A stretch of 64,000 nucleotides of DNA from the NCBI RefSeq assembly GCF_002886185.1, contig NZ_KZ614148.1, positions 383,806 to 447,805 on the forward strand, read 5' to 3'. The notes below the pieces were generated by a model. It saw only the letters and a list, made by a program, of their open reading frames with translations, did not search any database and was not told the origin of the DNA. Every line of letters begins with the position of its first letter. The stretch's first letter is position 1. This document shows, one piece after another, positions 25,671 through 34,467 of the stretch. Position numbers and translations under genes: made by a program. This DNA is from Salipaludibacillus neizhouensis (GTDB lineage Bacteria; Bacillota; Bacilli; Bacillales; Salisediminibacteriaceae).

Positions 25671-26183
25671 ATGGCGTTTCTCTCAGCTTTATTGATGATA
25701 CTTTTCGTAAGTTTTGATGGGCTGATTTGGGGTGTTTTAATTGGATACAAAAGACATTACTTTCCATTTTTTCACTTTATTTTATTAACAGCAGGAACGG
25801 CTTTAATTTTATGGGCTTTTTACCATATGGGTATCATTATTGAAGACTTTATACCTTTTGAACTTTTTAATAAAATATCAGGTGCCATCCTGCTTATATT
25901 GAGTATTTATCATTTAATAGATGGAGAGGGAGTTTTTAAAAGAGCACTGCTATTAAAGGTTTTCATTATCGTTAATATTGATAACATAGGGTTTGGGTTG
26001 TCGGCTGGCTATTCTAACTTAAATGAGTATGTTCCAATTTTTGCAGGAGTACTATTTGGTGTTTTATTCTTGGTGGGGTTATATGTATCCTACCGATTAC
26101 CGGTCTATAAGCTTCAGCAGTTAGGTGAACTTCTTCCGTTTCTCGTCCTCTTCAGCATGGGATTATTTAAGCTGCTAATATGA
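25671..26183 (+). CDS. MntP/YtaF-like membrane protein
   Basis: A 170-residue membrane protein with about six helices. Two internally related motifs, VSFDGLIWGVLIG near the start and VNIDNIGFGLSAGY near residue 110, match the paired Asp motifs of the MntP manganese exporter and sporulation protein YtaF. I chose ATG 25671 because GGGGGGCGGAG lies just before it; an upstream in-frame ATG at 25647 lacks a site. The gap 25360-25670 has no gene, only a GCGGGAAAG...CCCGC inverted repeat near 25510. The substrate is not determined. Confidence 0.7.
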   Translation: MAFLSALLMILFVSFDGLIWGVLIGYKRHYFPFFHFILLTAGTALILWAFYHMGIIIEDFIPFELFNKISGAILLILSIYHLIDGEGVFKRALLLKVFIIVNIDNIGFGLSAGYSNLNEYVPIFAGVLFGVLFLVGLYVSYRLPVYKLQQLGELLPFLVLFSMGLFKLLI

Positions 26184-26195
26184 AAGAAATAAAAA

Positions 26196-26219
26196 GGGGT
26201 CTAAAAAGGGGTCAGACCC
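26196..26219. repeat. GGGGTCAGACCC-type short repeat
   Basis: GGGGTCT, then AAAAA and GGGGTCAGACCC. The same core occurs at 28612, 30610 and inside the palindrome at 35566. These short palindromes are scattered between genes and do not overlap any coding region here. Confidence 0.6.
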
Positions 26220-26232
26220 GCCAATATTTACC

Positions 26233-26273
26233 AAAAAGAGTTAGCCCAGTTTAGTGCCGGGCTAACTCTTTTT
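26233..26273 (+). terminator. Terminator after the MntP-like gene
   Basis: AAAAAGAGTTAGCCC pairs with GGGCTAACTCTTTTT, a long stem with A/T flanks. It can act in both directions. Confidence 0.88.
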
Positions 26274-26298
26274 CCTGAAGAAAAGAAAGGGTATAGGA

Positions 26299-26409
26299 TG
26301 ACAGCTAGCTTTACGCCACACGCATCAAGGGAAACCCACCCTTTATGCTTAAGTGATGGTGGCGAAAGCTCACGCTGCAATTAATAAAAGACATTACGCG
26401 TTTTTCTTA
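26299..26409 (+). repeat. Structured intergenic repeat, copy 4
   Basis: A 111-bp copy. The second stem reads AGCTTT/AAAGCT where copies 1 and 3 read ATCTTT/AAAGAT, a compensating T-A to G-C change. The third stem is GCATCAAGGG/CCCTTTATGC with one mismatch. The 3' hairpin has decayed to GACATTACGCG, but the T-run remains. It abuts the stop codon of the LmrB-like gene. Confidence 0.73.
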
Positions 26410-26410
26410 G

Positions 26411-27877
26411 TTAAATACTTTTTGGTAATACGGTTCGTTTCATAAATAATGCAAGAATAAAGGAAATTATCGCAAAGATTAATCCTACTTGGAAGGAAGC
26501 TTGGACTCCAGCTGTCATTGCATTAGAAATGTTAATTGGTTCACTCGGATCATTAACCCCTTCAAGATAACTCGCTTGACCAGATGACATTATCCCAATG
26601 AATAAGGCGATTCCAATTGCTCCACTTACTTGCATCAGTGTGTTTATAACTGCTGTACCGTGAGGATAATAGGTTGGGGGTAGTTGATTCAACCCATTTG
26701 TTTGTCCGGGCATCATCACCATAGCAATCGCAATCATTAAGAACGAATGAAGCAAGATAAACACATATGCTGATGTATCTGTAGAGACCTGTGTAAACAA
26801 CGCCATAACAACAACTAAAATAAATGTCCCTGGAATAACAAGGAATCTTGGTCCGAATCGGTCAAAAATTTTACCGGCTATAGGGGACATAATTCCATTT
26901 AGTACACCACCAGGAAGCAATGCTAAACCAGCGGCAAGTGCGGAAAAGGCTAAAGGCCCTTGGAGGTACATTGGTAGTATTATCATTGTTGAAAACATTG
27001 TCATCATCATAATAATTAATAGAACAGTTGTTAATGAAAACATTGGTGATTTGAATACCCGGAATTCAAGAATTGGTTCTTTTAGTTTTAATTGACGAGT
27101 GATGAACAAGAAAAGAGCAATAATGCTTATGATAATTGAGAGGTAAACTTCAGGATGTGACCAGCCTGCCTCACCTTCACCAATGCTGCTAAAACCAAAT
27201 ACAAGACCACCAAATCCGAGTGTAGATAAGATTATTGAAAGAACATCGACTCTCGGCTTGGTTACTATCGTTAGATTCTTTAAATAGACGAATGCAAAAC
27301 CGATTGAGAAAAGCGAGAAAGGCAGAACAAAAATGAAAAGCCATCTCCAATCTAATGCTTCGATAATGAGTCCTGATATAGTTGGACCTATGGCAGGAGC
27401 AAACATGATAACTAAACCTACCATTCCCATTGCGGCTCCACGTTTTTCCGGTGGGTATAAAAATAAGATCGTATTCATTAATATAGGAATTAATAGTCCA
27501 GTTCCAGCCGCCTGAATTAATCGGCCAATGAGTAAGAGCGAAAAAGTCGGGGCGAATGCACAAATAATTGTTCCAATCGTAAACATAATCATTGCTCCGA
27601 GGAACATTTGTCTTGTCGTAAACCATCTTACTAATAGTGCTGAGATCGGAACTAGAACCCCAACAATTAACATAAAGCTTGTTGTTAACCATTGAACGGT
27701 AGACGCAGTAACTCCGAATGTAGCCATAAGATCTAAATAGGCTACATTTAATAATGTTTCATTTAAGATAGCAAAAAACACACCGATAAGTAATGAGATC
27801 ATAATAGGCAGTTTTTTAATATCAGTATGCTTAATTTCTGTTTCTATGTTTGATTCTTCAATGTTGTTGGATTGCAT
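26411..27877 (-). CDS. lmrB: DHA2-family multidrug exporter, LmrB-like
   Basis: A 488-residue proton-driven exporter with about 14 helices. DHA2 markers include QWLTTSFMLIVGVLVPISALL in the N-terminal half, GRLIQAAGTGLLIPI and the motif-C block GMVGLVIMFAPAIGPTISG. The TetR-family gene upstream closely resembles B. subtilis LmrA/YxaF, which controls lmrB, so lincomycin- or puromycin-type drugs are likely substrates. It lies 55 nt downstream of the repressor gene, as in the lmrAB operon. Confidence 0.85.
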   Translation of the reverse strand: MQSNNIEESNIETEIKHTDIKKLPIMISLLIGVFFAILNETLLNVAYLDLMATFGVTASTVQWLTTSFMLIVGVLVPISALLVRWFTTRQMFLGAMIMFTIGTIICAFAPTFSLLLIGRLIQAAGTGLLIPILMNTILFLYPPEKRGAAMGMVGLVIMFAPAIGPTISGLIIEALDWRWLFIFVLPFSLFSIGFAFVYLKNLTIVTKPRVDVLSIILSTLGFGGLVFGFSSIGEGEAGWSHPEVYLSIIISIIALFLFITRQLKLKEPILEFRVFKSPMFSLTTVLLIIMMMTMFSTMIILPMYLQGPLAFSALAAGLALLPGGVLNGIMSPIAGKIFDRFGPRFLVIPGTFILVVVMALFTQVSTDTSAYVFILLHSFLMIAIAMVMMPGQTNGLNQLPPTYYPHGTAVINTLMQVSGAIGIALFIGIMSSGQASYLEGVNDPSEPINISNAMTAGVQASFQVGLIFAIISFILALFMKRTVLPKSI

Positions 27878-27932
27878 GATAATACCTCCGAATTTCTAAA
27901 TAGTTTCATAAAAATGATATAGTTAAAATAAC

Positions 27933-28499
27933 TTAAGGTTTAATAATTAGCGGGATCTGTTCTTTTAAAATACGCAGGGGCTCACTGTTATCTTGAGTCA
28001 CAGAGACAGTAAGTGCTCCTTCCAATGTACATTGCAGAAGAATGCCTAATTCTCTTGCTCTATCTTGTTTGAACCCATTTTCAATTAATTTATCAGCAAA
28101 AAGTCTTTGCCAACTTGTAAAAGCTTCAGAGCAAGCCTTTCTTAATTTTTCACTCATGGAGCAGGTCTCCAATGCAATTAAACCAATAGGAACACCCTCC
28201 ACATCTTCAGGATGGCCTAAATGATCAACTAGATGTTGAACTACCGACTGAAGGGATTCTACAGGATCAGCAGAAGCAGTGAGTGTTTTATTTAATTGTT
28301 CTCGAACAATTTTGCCTGTATATTCAACCGCCTCTAAAGCAATTTGCTCTTTTCCTTCCGGGAAATGGTAATAAATAGAGCCTTTCGGTGATCCACTCTC
28401 CTTTATAATCTGATTTAAGCCAGTAGCATGATATCCTTGCACTTGGAATAGCTTAGAAGCTGTTTCAAGAATGTTTAACCGTGAGCTGGAACTACCCAT
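27933..28499 (-). CDS. lmrA: TetR-family repressor, LmrA/YxaF-like
   Basis: A 188-residue TetR-type repressor. The helix-turn-helix is seen at GLNQIIKESGSPKGSIYYHFPEGK (about residues 26-50), with the YYHF signature. The C-terminal part (VEGVPIGLIALET, then FADKLIENGF) follows the LmrA/YxaF pattern. It should repress itself and the exporter gene and let go when drug binds. A dyad with a central ACCGGT lies just upstream of the gene. Confidence 0.88.
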   Translation of the reverse strand: MGSSSSRLNILETASKLFQVQGYHATGLNQIIKESGSPKGSIYYHFPEGKEQIALEAVEYTGKIVREQLNKTLTASADPVESLQSVVQHLVDHLGHPEDVEGVPIGLIALETCSMSEKLRKACSEAFTSWQRLFADKLIENGFKQDRARELGILLQCTLEGALTVSVTQDNSEPLRILKEQIPLIIKP

Positions 28500-28521
28500 A
28501 TAAGAAACTCCTTCACAATAA

Positions 28522-28545
28522 ATTATGACAACCGGTCTATATAAT
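28522..28545. promoter_or_regulatory. LmrA-type operator
   Basis: A dyad with ATTAT/ATAAT outer arms around AGACCGGT (read on the minus strand) lies 23 bp upstream of the repressor gene. The known LmrA/YxaF sites have a TAGACCGGTCTA-like core, so this probably serves for autoregulation and exporter control. Confidence 0.65.
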
Positions 28546-28653
28546 TGTGGCGACTTCTCCTTGAATAGTCAAGACTTATTTTTGTGAACATTTTTAAAGC
28601 GTTACTGTGAAGGGGTCAGTCCCCCCCATATATTTCCAGGGGGTGGTATTTGA

Positions 28654-28680
28654 TAATAAATGTTATGCCGTTTTTCTTAA
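28654..28680 (+). repeat. Structured intergenic repeat, 3' fragment
   Basis: Only the last 27 bp of the repeat family remain (ATAATAAA...TTATGCCGTTTTTCTTA). A GGGGTCAG...CCCCC short repeat lies 30 bp before it. No other part of the element is visible. Confidence 0.55.
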
Positions 28681-28687
28681 TAAGTAA

Positions 28688-28716
28688 TTGACTCTAACGT
28701 TACGTTATACTTTATC
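28688..28716 (+). promoter_or_regulatory. MerR-type promoter/operator of the Mta-like gene
   Basis: TTGACT (28688-28693) is followed by a perfect TAACGT-T-ACGTTA palindrome (28695-28707) in the spacer, then a weak -10 region 17-19 bp downstream. An operator inside a long spacer is the standard MerR-family arrangement, pointing to autoregulation. Confidence 0.65.
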
Positions 28717-28739
28717 GTAAGAATAGAGAGGTGGTTAGG

Positions 28740-29495
28740 ATGCTTAAAATTAAGGAGGTTGCAGATTTAGTAGGTGTAAGTGTTCGCACATTACATCATT
28801 ATGATCAGATTGGATTATTAAAACCGGAAAAATTAGAAGAGAATGGGTATCGTCTATATAACCAGATAGAATTAGATCGATTACAGCAAATACTTTTCTT
28901 TAAAGAGATGGAAGTTCCTTTGCGTATGATAAAACGTATTTTAGACGATCCTTTTTTCGATCAAATGCACGCATTGAAAGTTCATAAAGATTTGCTATTA
29001 AAGAAGAGAGATCGCCTCGATCGAATTATAGATTCAATAAATTCGTCCATGGATAAGTTAAAAGGAGGAAGGGAAATGACAGATCAAGAACGTTTTGAAC
29101 CATTTGGTATGACTGAAATTGAAGAACAGCAGAAGAAGTATGAAGCGGAAATAAAAGAGAAATACGGTCACACGAAAGCCTACAAAGAATCTCAACAAAA
29201 AACGAAAAACTATAAAGTGACAGACTGGGAAAAGATTCAACAAGAGGGAAACCACATATATGAGGAAATGGCTAAGCGAACAGCCAGTGGACCGCAAGAT
29301 AGAAAGGTTCAAGAGCTTGTTGCTAGTTATCAACAACACATTACGGATAATTTCTATGAATGCACGACAGAGATCTATTCTGGGCTTGCTGATATGTATG
29401 TATCAGATGCCAGGTTCACAAAAAACATTGATAAATTCGGTGAAGGATTTGCTTTTTTTCTTCATGATGCAATAAAATTTTATTGCAGAAAATAG
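28740..29495 (+). CDS. mta: MerR-family activator with TipAS domain, Mta-like
   Basis: A 251-residue regulator. The N-terminal winged helix (LKIKEVADLVGVSVRTLHHYDQIGLL) and a coiled dimerisation helix (about residues 75-115) are followed by a TipAS-type effector domain. Length and layout match B. subtilis Mta (multidrug transporter activation). Such proteins bend a long-spacer promoter when a drug binds. ATG 28740 is preceded by AGAGAGGTGG; the GTG at 28731 lies inside that site. Confidence 0.85.
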   Translation: MLKIKEVADLVGVSVRTLHHYDQIGLLKPEKLEENGYRLYNQIELDRLQQILFFKEMEVPLRMIKRILDDPFFDQMHALKVHKDLLLKKRDRLDRIIDSINSSMDKLKGGREMTDQERFEPFGMTEIEEQQKKYEAEIKEKYGHTKAYKESQQKTKNYKVTDWEKIQQEGNHIYEEMAKRTASGPQDRKVQELVASYQQHITDNFYECTTEIYSGLADMYVSDARFTKNIDKFGEGFAFFLHDAIKFYCRK

Positions 29496-29582
29496 TGCCA
29501 AAAAAGTTACTCCGTATCTGAAAAAGACAGATCGATCATGCCAGCTTTGACTAATGGAGCAACTCCATTCATTACTATTTTT

Positions 29583-30047
29583 CTACATGAAGGAATAAAC
29601 CAAGAATCCAAGACTGGCTGCAAAAATTAATAGTTCGTTCAATCCACCGGTCCTATATAAGGGTATTCCGGTTCGTTTTGATGTAAATGGATAGAGTAAA
29701 GGAATTCCTCCTCTGGAAAAAGAGTCTTCTATGATATGTAAGATCACTCCTGCAGATAGTCCAACTAAAAATTGACTTTCTGTATTCACAAGTAAAAATC
29801 CCATTAATGCGAGTACTAGTCCTGAGTGAGTAAGTCCACGATGACCAAAAAGAAACTTTATAATGCCTGATAAAACAGGTACTCTTCGCCCGAGCCATGA
29901 TCTCGTTTCATCAATATCAGGAAGAACAGCTCCGAGTAGAAGTCCGGTAACTGTAACAGTAGACTCAACTGGAATGTTCAAAGGAGAATATGTCGTTAGC
30001 AAAACAGCTGCTGATAAAGAAGTTGTGATGTGTGTGTAATACCTCAT
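29583..30047 (-). CDS. YdjM-like membrane-bound metal-dependent hydrolase (DUF457)
   Basis: A 154-residue membrane protein with about four helices. Polar motifs include RYYTHITTSLSAAVL at the start, LLGAVLPDIDETRS near 40, FGHRGLTHSG near 70 and GVILHIIEDSF near 100. The His/Asp residues match the DUF457 family, often annotated as membrane-bound metal-dependent hydrolases. The substrate is unknown. AAGGAG precedes the start. Confidence 0.8.
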   Translation of the reverse strand: MRYYTHITTSLSAAVLLTTYSPLNIPVESTVTVTGLLLGAVLPDIDETRSWLGRRVPVLSGIIKFLFGHRGLTHSGLVLALMGFLLVNTESQFLVGLSAGVILHIIEDSFSRGGIPLLYPFTSKRTGIPLYRTGGLNELLIFAASLGFLVYSFM

Positions 30048-30181
30048 GATGTTGCTCTCCTTTATTAATATAGTAAGAACAAGATCATATCAATAATTGG
30101 GGGAATTGAATAGAGGGGAAGAATTCAATTTTACCAAAGCGATACTCAATTACATAGTGCGTTTTACAAAAACGAAAAAAG

Positions 30182-30206
30182 ACCAACGATTCCGTTGGCC
30201 TTTCAA
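30182..30206 (-). terminator. Terminator of the DUF2680 gene
   Basis: CCAACG and CGTTGG pair around a 4-nt loop. On the minus strand TCTTTTTT follows. A related hairpin stands behind the DUF2680 remnant at 34282. Confidence 0.85.
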
Positions 30207-30214
30207 TCATGATA

Positions 30215-30535
30215 TTAGTTGTTTTCTTCTTTCTCCGAATGCTTTTTAGATCTATCACAATTAGGAATAAACCCGTTTTCCTCGAGTTCACTAAATTTTT
30301 CATCCATATGAGCTTGCAGTTTTTGTGCTTTTTCTTCTGTGAAAACTCCGTATTCAACGTACTTGTTAATAATCTCCTTCTTTCGTTCGATGGCATCCTT
30401 TTGAAGCAAGGACATCTCCATACGCTGATCCTCGGTAAGTTCAACATCGTTAACACCCTCTGCACTCACTGGAGCAGATAATGTCGCTACAGAAAGCATG
30501 CAAACTGCTAGAAATCCAAATAAATATTTAACCAT
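30215..30535 (-). CDS. Secreted DUF2680 protein, YckD-like
   Basis: A 106-residue protein with a signal peptide (cleavage likely after ASAPVSA-like residues 20-25). The charged helical part contains LTEDQRMEMSLLQKDAIERKKEIINKYVEYG (split around residues 33-63), typical of DUF2680, and ends FIPNCDRSKKH. The function is unknown. A truncated second copy lies 3.7 kb away at 34282. Confidence 0.8.
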   Translation of the reverse strand: MVKYLFGFLAVCMLSVATLSAPVSAEGVNDVELTEDQRMEMSLLQKDAIERKKEIINKYVEYGVFTEEKAQKLQAHMDEKFSELEENGFIPNCDRSKKHSEKEENN

Positions 30536-30705
30536 TCGATCTCTCCTTTAGTAATATTTCCCTTATCTTGCTCCGCCATCGATTATCTTATTCACAATCT
30601 TAATAAAAAGGGGTCTGACCCTATAATACAGTCCTATAAAAGGGCACCCCACTTCGCTTTGTTTTTCCATGATATTGTAAGGGAAGCAATGAATGACATT
30701 ATAAA

Positions 30706-30731
30706 AAGGCCAACAAGTTTAGTTGGCCTTT
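30706..30731 (-). terminator. Terminator of the beta-helix protein gene
   Basis: AAGGCCAAC and GTTGGCCTT pair around a 7-nt loop, with CTTTTTAT following on the minus strand. Confidence 0.85.
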
Positions 30732-30796
30732 AATTTTGCGAAATCAATAGTTTGTCCGGCACTGTTTTTCAAGGTTCATAATAATGTTTTTGTCAT

Positions 30797-33700
30797 TTAA
30801 ACTCTTTTTATGAACACATTTATTTCCATGTCATCATTAGAGATAATCTCCACTGTTTTATTATCTAAAATAAATATAGAAGGGGTAACTAATTCTCCAG
30901 TATCTTTCTTTATAGAAATAAATGGATTTAATGTTTGTAAATCATGAATTACGGTAGCTTTATATATTGTATCGACAAGCTCTAATGATACATTTTTACT
31001 TACGGAATTGTCAGGGTTGTGGAATGAGTACTTGTCACCTACTAAACCCCCTATAATAACGTTTTTGTAAATTACGTCAGCCAAGATGCCAGTGTGAATC
31101 GTACCTTCTCGTGAATTAAACTGTGTCTCTAGCATACCTTCCCCCGTGTACTCTATAGTGGTGTCCTTTATAGAGAGGCTCAAAGAGTTAATGTTCAGAT
31201 TAGAAGAGTATGATATAGTCTCCAAGTCATGTTTGTCTGTCTGTAGAACGCAATTCTCAATATTTATCTCAACGGCTTGGGCTATATTGGTACCTGCCAT
31301 TACAAAGTAAGAATTTTCGTATCCATCAGAAATACTAAGTGTGCTATTTGATATATTCATCCTTGTGCGTAAACCAGCATCAGAGTTAACTCCACCCCTA
31401 GCAATTAATTGGGTATCAAATATATCGCAACCTTTAATGTTCAAGGTGAATACCTCCATATCTGACCTCGATGATGTCGTAACAATACATCTGTTCAGGG
31501 TACAGTTTTTTACTGTAAGATGCCCAGAGTACTTAAAAATATCAATTTTCACGTTATGAAACTCGTTACCCTCTAGTACTTCTGGTCCAGCACCGTATAT
31601 CATAAGTGAGGAGTGTTCTTCACCCATACCAATAAATTTATTTCTTTTTATGTTATCTCCCTCAAGTGTACCGCTTTGCCCATTTTTTAGAATGACATAG
31701 TTGCCCTCACACATGCCATTAGCTACCTGCAATCCTCCACCTATTACATGGTTACCCTGTACTATGCACTCATAACTTGCGTTTCCTAATACTATATTTC
31801 CATTACAGTAGTTCCCTATCACTTGGATAGCCCCTAGTAAGCTTGTTCCCGATGATGTTATAGGATTGCCAGTTTGTATATAATTCCCTGATATGTGACC
31901 ATACTCCATTCCGTACACCCTAATTCCCCAACCGCAATTATTTATAACATTGTTCTCTATAAATGCGGAATACACACCTATAAGCATCCCGTGAAAACTT
32001 CCGTATATATGATTACCTCTTATAATAGTATTGTCTCCATAAGAGTCTTCTTGATTAATCCCGTACCTTGTAGAGTCTGGAAATGTAGGTACACCTCCGT
32101 GCATCCATCCATTACTAGAACCATTATCTCGTAGTTCATTATACTGTATGACATTATAAGACCCGCCAGGGGTTATACCACCTCTATGACCGTCAACAAT
32201 CTCGTTGTATTCAACCAGGTTATGGTGTACGCCTCCGTAGTTAATGAAAATTTGCATATTTTTACTAGCATTGGTTTCTCCGATATACACCATTCTAAAG
32301 TGGGTAGCAAGTGGGGGTACAGTCACTGGTGCATGTACTTTGTTGTTTGTTAGTCTTCCTAGATAATCCCCATTACTATAGTAGTATACGTCAAAGCGTT
32401 TACTTAGTATGTTCGTGGTTCTTGAATACCCTTGACCACTCAAGGAAAGTATTGGGCTAATGTTTTCACCGTTTTCTCTCGGTATAGTTATTAGTGCGGA
32501 TACTACGGAGTTTGCTTCCTCATCCTCTATCACATTCCCTTCACTATTATCCACATAACCCACAACTTGATGATTCCCCTGACCAGACGTACCAGTACGT
32601 ACAGATCCAGTAGAGCTAAAACTGACACAATCTCCCATGTATCCTGCGACATAACAGTTGCTGACAGAACAGTAGGATGAGCCTCCAGTAAGTAGAACAC
32701 CATAAGTCCATTCTACCCACCTTTCTTCACTATGGATAAAGCTTCTTTCGTATTTACACCCAATAATCCTACCATTTTTAAGGTGGGCATTTCGTACATT
32801 TCTAAACGAAATTGTGTTACCTCCAAATCTATGGGTGCCATTACTAGACGTATCAAAAGGAGACCTACTATCGGAGTCATACATGACTTTAAGTGTGGAA
32901 CCTCCAAGGTTAAGGGTCTGATAATCCTGTGGTAGTATTTCATAAGGATAACATATGGAGTAGTCTCCCTTGGGAAGGATAACTTCTGAGTAGCCAGCTT
33001 CAAACGCATGCATAAGTGCATCGTTAATGCCATCAACATTCCCTTTTGCTTTATAATAGTCTTCTTCTACATAGGGCTTCTCTGGAAATCCTGTCTCAAT
33101 TCCCCACCTACTAAGCTCAATGGCGAAAGTTCCTCTACTTGGCGATACTTTCCACTCTCCTTGGATGCTTAGAAGAATATCATCGCTTGTTACCCCGTCG
33201 GTAGGTATTCCCTCTGACTTTATAGGTTTCCAGATACCATCTTCATAAGATAACACATGACCTTGAGAAGGAGGAATCGTTGAAACGTCTACATCCGTTA
33301 GACCATTTAAACTAGTGGCGCCATTTCCGTTTCCCTGGGGAAGAGATTTCGATACAAACATTTGCTGTTCCGAATCGTATTGTAGCGCGTTCCCATTTGT
33401 CCGGTCTGTTGCATCTACATCGGTTAGATTTGAAAGGGAATGCGTGTGGCTAGTAGTAGCTTTTGAATCGAACTCAGTTGTTAGTTTGCTTGCTGACCAC
33501 GCTTCATTATCACTAATTGAATCATCATTAATAGTGACAAACGTGGCAGGTAAATCCTCAATATTCGCTTTCAAGTCAAGTGCTTCTAAGATAGCTTGAT
33601 CGTTGTAAACTTGAAGTTCTTCACCATCTACAATGATAAATCCATTATCTTCACTTACAGATATATTAGACCCGGTTTCATTGGGAATATCACTCTTCTT

Positions 33701-33832
33701 AGCAAGTGAAATATTACCATTTGATGAACCAATGAACAGCTCTTGTGTATCTGTACTATAGCCAAATTCACCTTCATCTAACGAAGGTAGGTTCACTAAT
33801 AATTCACGTCTAATTATAATTTTGTAAGCCAT
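30797..33832 (-). CDS. Phage-tail-like right-handed beta-helix protein (tail spike-like)
   Basis: A 1011-residue protein. Residues 1-45 (KIIIRRELLVNLPSLDEGEFGYSTDTQELFIG) match the short N-terminal module of phage tail fibres. Two LTDVD-type repeats follow near 140 and 180. From about residue 240 there is a pectate-lyase-like start (NVDGINDALMHAFEAGYSEVILPKGDYSI), then a long beta-helix rich in N-x-I/V-x-x-N turns. No signal peptide or membrane helix is visible. It sits alone, with no other phage gene nearby. It could be a relic of a prophage or a domesticated surface glycan-binding or -degrading protein. GGAAGGTGATACA precedes the start. Confidence 0.75.
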   Translation of the reverse strand: MAYKIIIRRELLVNLPSLDEGEFGYSTDTQELFIGSSNGNISLAKKSDIPNETGSNISVSEDNGFIIVDGEELQVYNDQAILEALDLKANIEDLPATFVTINDDSISDNEAWSASKLTTEFDSKATTSHTHSLSNLTDVDATDRTNGNALQYDSEQQMFVSKSLPQGNGNGATSLNGLTDVDVSTIPPSQGHVLSYEDGIWKPIKSEGIPTDGVTSDDILLSIQGEWKVSPSRGTFAIELSRWGIETGFPEKPYVEEDYYKAKGNVDGINDALMHAFEAGYSEVILPKGDYSICYPYEILPQDYQTLNLGGSTLKVMYDSDSRSPFDTSSNGTHRFGGNTISFRNVRNAHLKNGRIIGCKYERSFIHSEERWVEWTYGVLLTGGSSYCSVSNCYVAGYMGDCVSFSSTGSVRTGTSGQGNHQVVGYVDNSEGNVIEDEEANSVVSALITIPRENGENISPILSLSGQGYSRTTNILSKRFDVYYYSNGDYLGRLTNNKVHAPVTVPPLATHFRMVYIGETNASKNMQIFINYGGVHHNLVEYNEIVDGHRGGITPGGSYNVIQYNELRDNGSSNGWMHGGVPTFPDSTRYGINQEDSYGDNTIIRGNHIYGSFHGMLIGVYSAFIENNVINNCGWGIRVYGMEYGHISGNYIQTGNPITSSGTSLLGAIQVIGNYCNGNIVLGNASYECIVQGNHVIGGGLQVANGMCEGNYVILKNGQSGTLEGDNIKRNKFIGMGEEHSSLMIYGAGPEVLEGNEFHNVKIDIFKYSGHLTVKNCTLNRCIVTTSSRSDMEVFTLNIKGCDIFDTQLIARGGVNSDAGLRTRMNISNSTLSISDGYENSYFVMAGTNIAQAVEINIENCVLQTDKHDLETISYSSNLNINSLSLSIKDTTIEYTGEGMLETQFNSREGTIHTGILADVIYKNVIIGGLVGDKYSFHNPDNSVSKNVSLELVDTIYKATVIHDLQTLNPFISIKKDTGELVTPSIFILDNKTVEIISNDDMEINVFIKRV

Positions 33833-33839
33833 TGTATCA

Positions 33840-34248
33840 CCTTCCTATTAGGTCGATTGATGTTCCATGCTTCAAAAATCCCCCTCTCTTTATTGGCACT
33901 CCTCTCTGATTTTTTATTTAGGTGCTACTGAACAACTCCAGGGAAGAGACGTGGATTTATAAGAGTAGGGATGACGCTTACATTGCTTCTTTTCCCGCGG
34001 AGGAGCGGGGCAAGCCTTTCGGTGTATTGCTTTGCTCTTTCTTCCGCAGGAGCCTTCGTTATTGCAGAGGCATTTTGCATCATCTCTGCGAATTTAAAAG
34101 GGTAATCTCTTGAGACTCAAAGATCTTATTGTTGTTCAGCATCCTTTTTCTATTATTATGTAATCAGCTTTCTACTGCTTGTATGTTTGTTCTCAATCAA
34201 GCGTGGAAATCCTATACGTCCTTAGGATCTTTTTAATCAAGTATGAAA
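33840..34248. other. Intergenic region without a supported gene
   Basis: I see no credible gene here. Around 33990-34075 there are GC-rich stretches (CCCGCGGAGGAGCGGGG and CTTCCGCAGGAG) like the short dispersed sequences between genes of many Bacillaceae. A 63-codon open frame at 33922 has no ribosome binding site. Confidence 0.6.
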
Positions 34249-34274
34249 AAAGGCCAACTATTTCGTTGGCCTTT
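34249..34274 (-). terminator. Terminator behind the DUF2680 remnant
   Basis: AAAGGCCAAC and GTTGGCCTTT pair around TATTTC. The sequence is close to the terminator of the intact DUF2680 gene and appears to have been copied with it. Confidence 0.75.
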
Positions 34275-34281
34275 CGATCTT

Positions 34282-34372
34282 TTACTCGTCATTTTCTTCT
34301 TCCGAGTGCTTTTCTGACCAATCACAGTTTGGTATAAAACCATTCTCTTCCTCCTTAAGTTCCCTCCCATAA
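34282..34372 (-). pseudogene. C-terminal remnant of a second DUF2680 gene
   Basis: On the minus strand the frame reads EEENGFIPNCDWSEKHSEEE and stops at 34282. It closely matches the C-terminus of the protein at 30215 (LEENGFIPNCDRSKKHSEKE). No start codon, signal peptide or upstream helix is left. It is followed by the same kind of terminator as the intact gene, which shows a duplication followed by decay. Confidence 0.8.
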
Positions 34373-34467
34373 TGTGGGAAATTATTTTTATAGAGGAACG
34401 TCAACTATAAGGAATAAATTGATGGTAAGATAAAGGATACTAAATGAGTGTTGGCGAGGGATAGTTC

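Noticed and set aside
26196-26219. GGGGTCAGACCC as a regulator binding site
   Set aside because: It occurs away from promoters, including at the ends of convergent genes, which fits a dispersed repeat better than an operator.
16064-26409. The repeats as a CRISPR array or an insertion sequence
   Set aside because: Copies are kilobases apart with genes between, no spacer structure, no transposase and no inverted ends typical of insertion sequences.
33922-34113. A 63-codon open frame
   Set aside because: No ribosome binding site, and the sequence looks like the GC-rich dispersed intergenic repeats of Bacillaceae.
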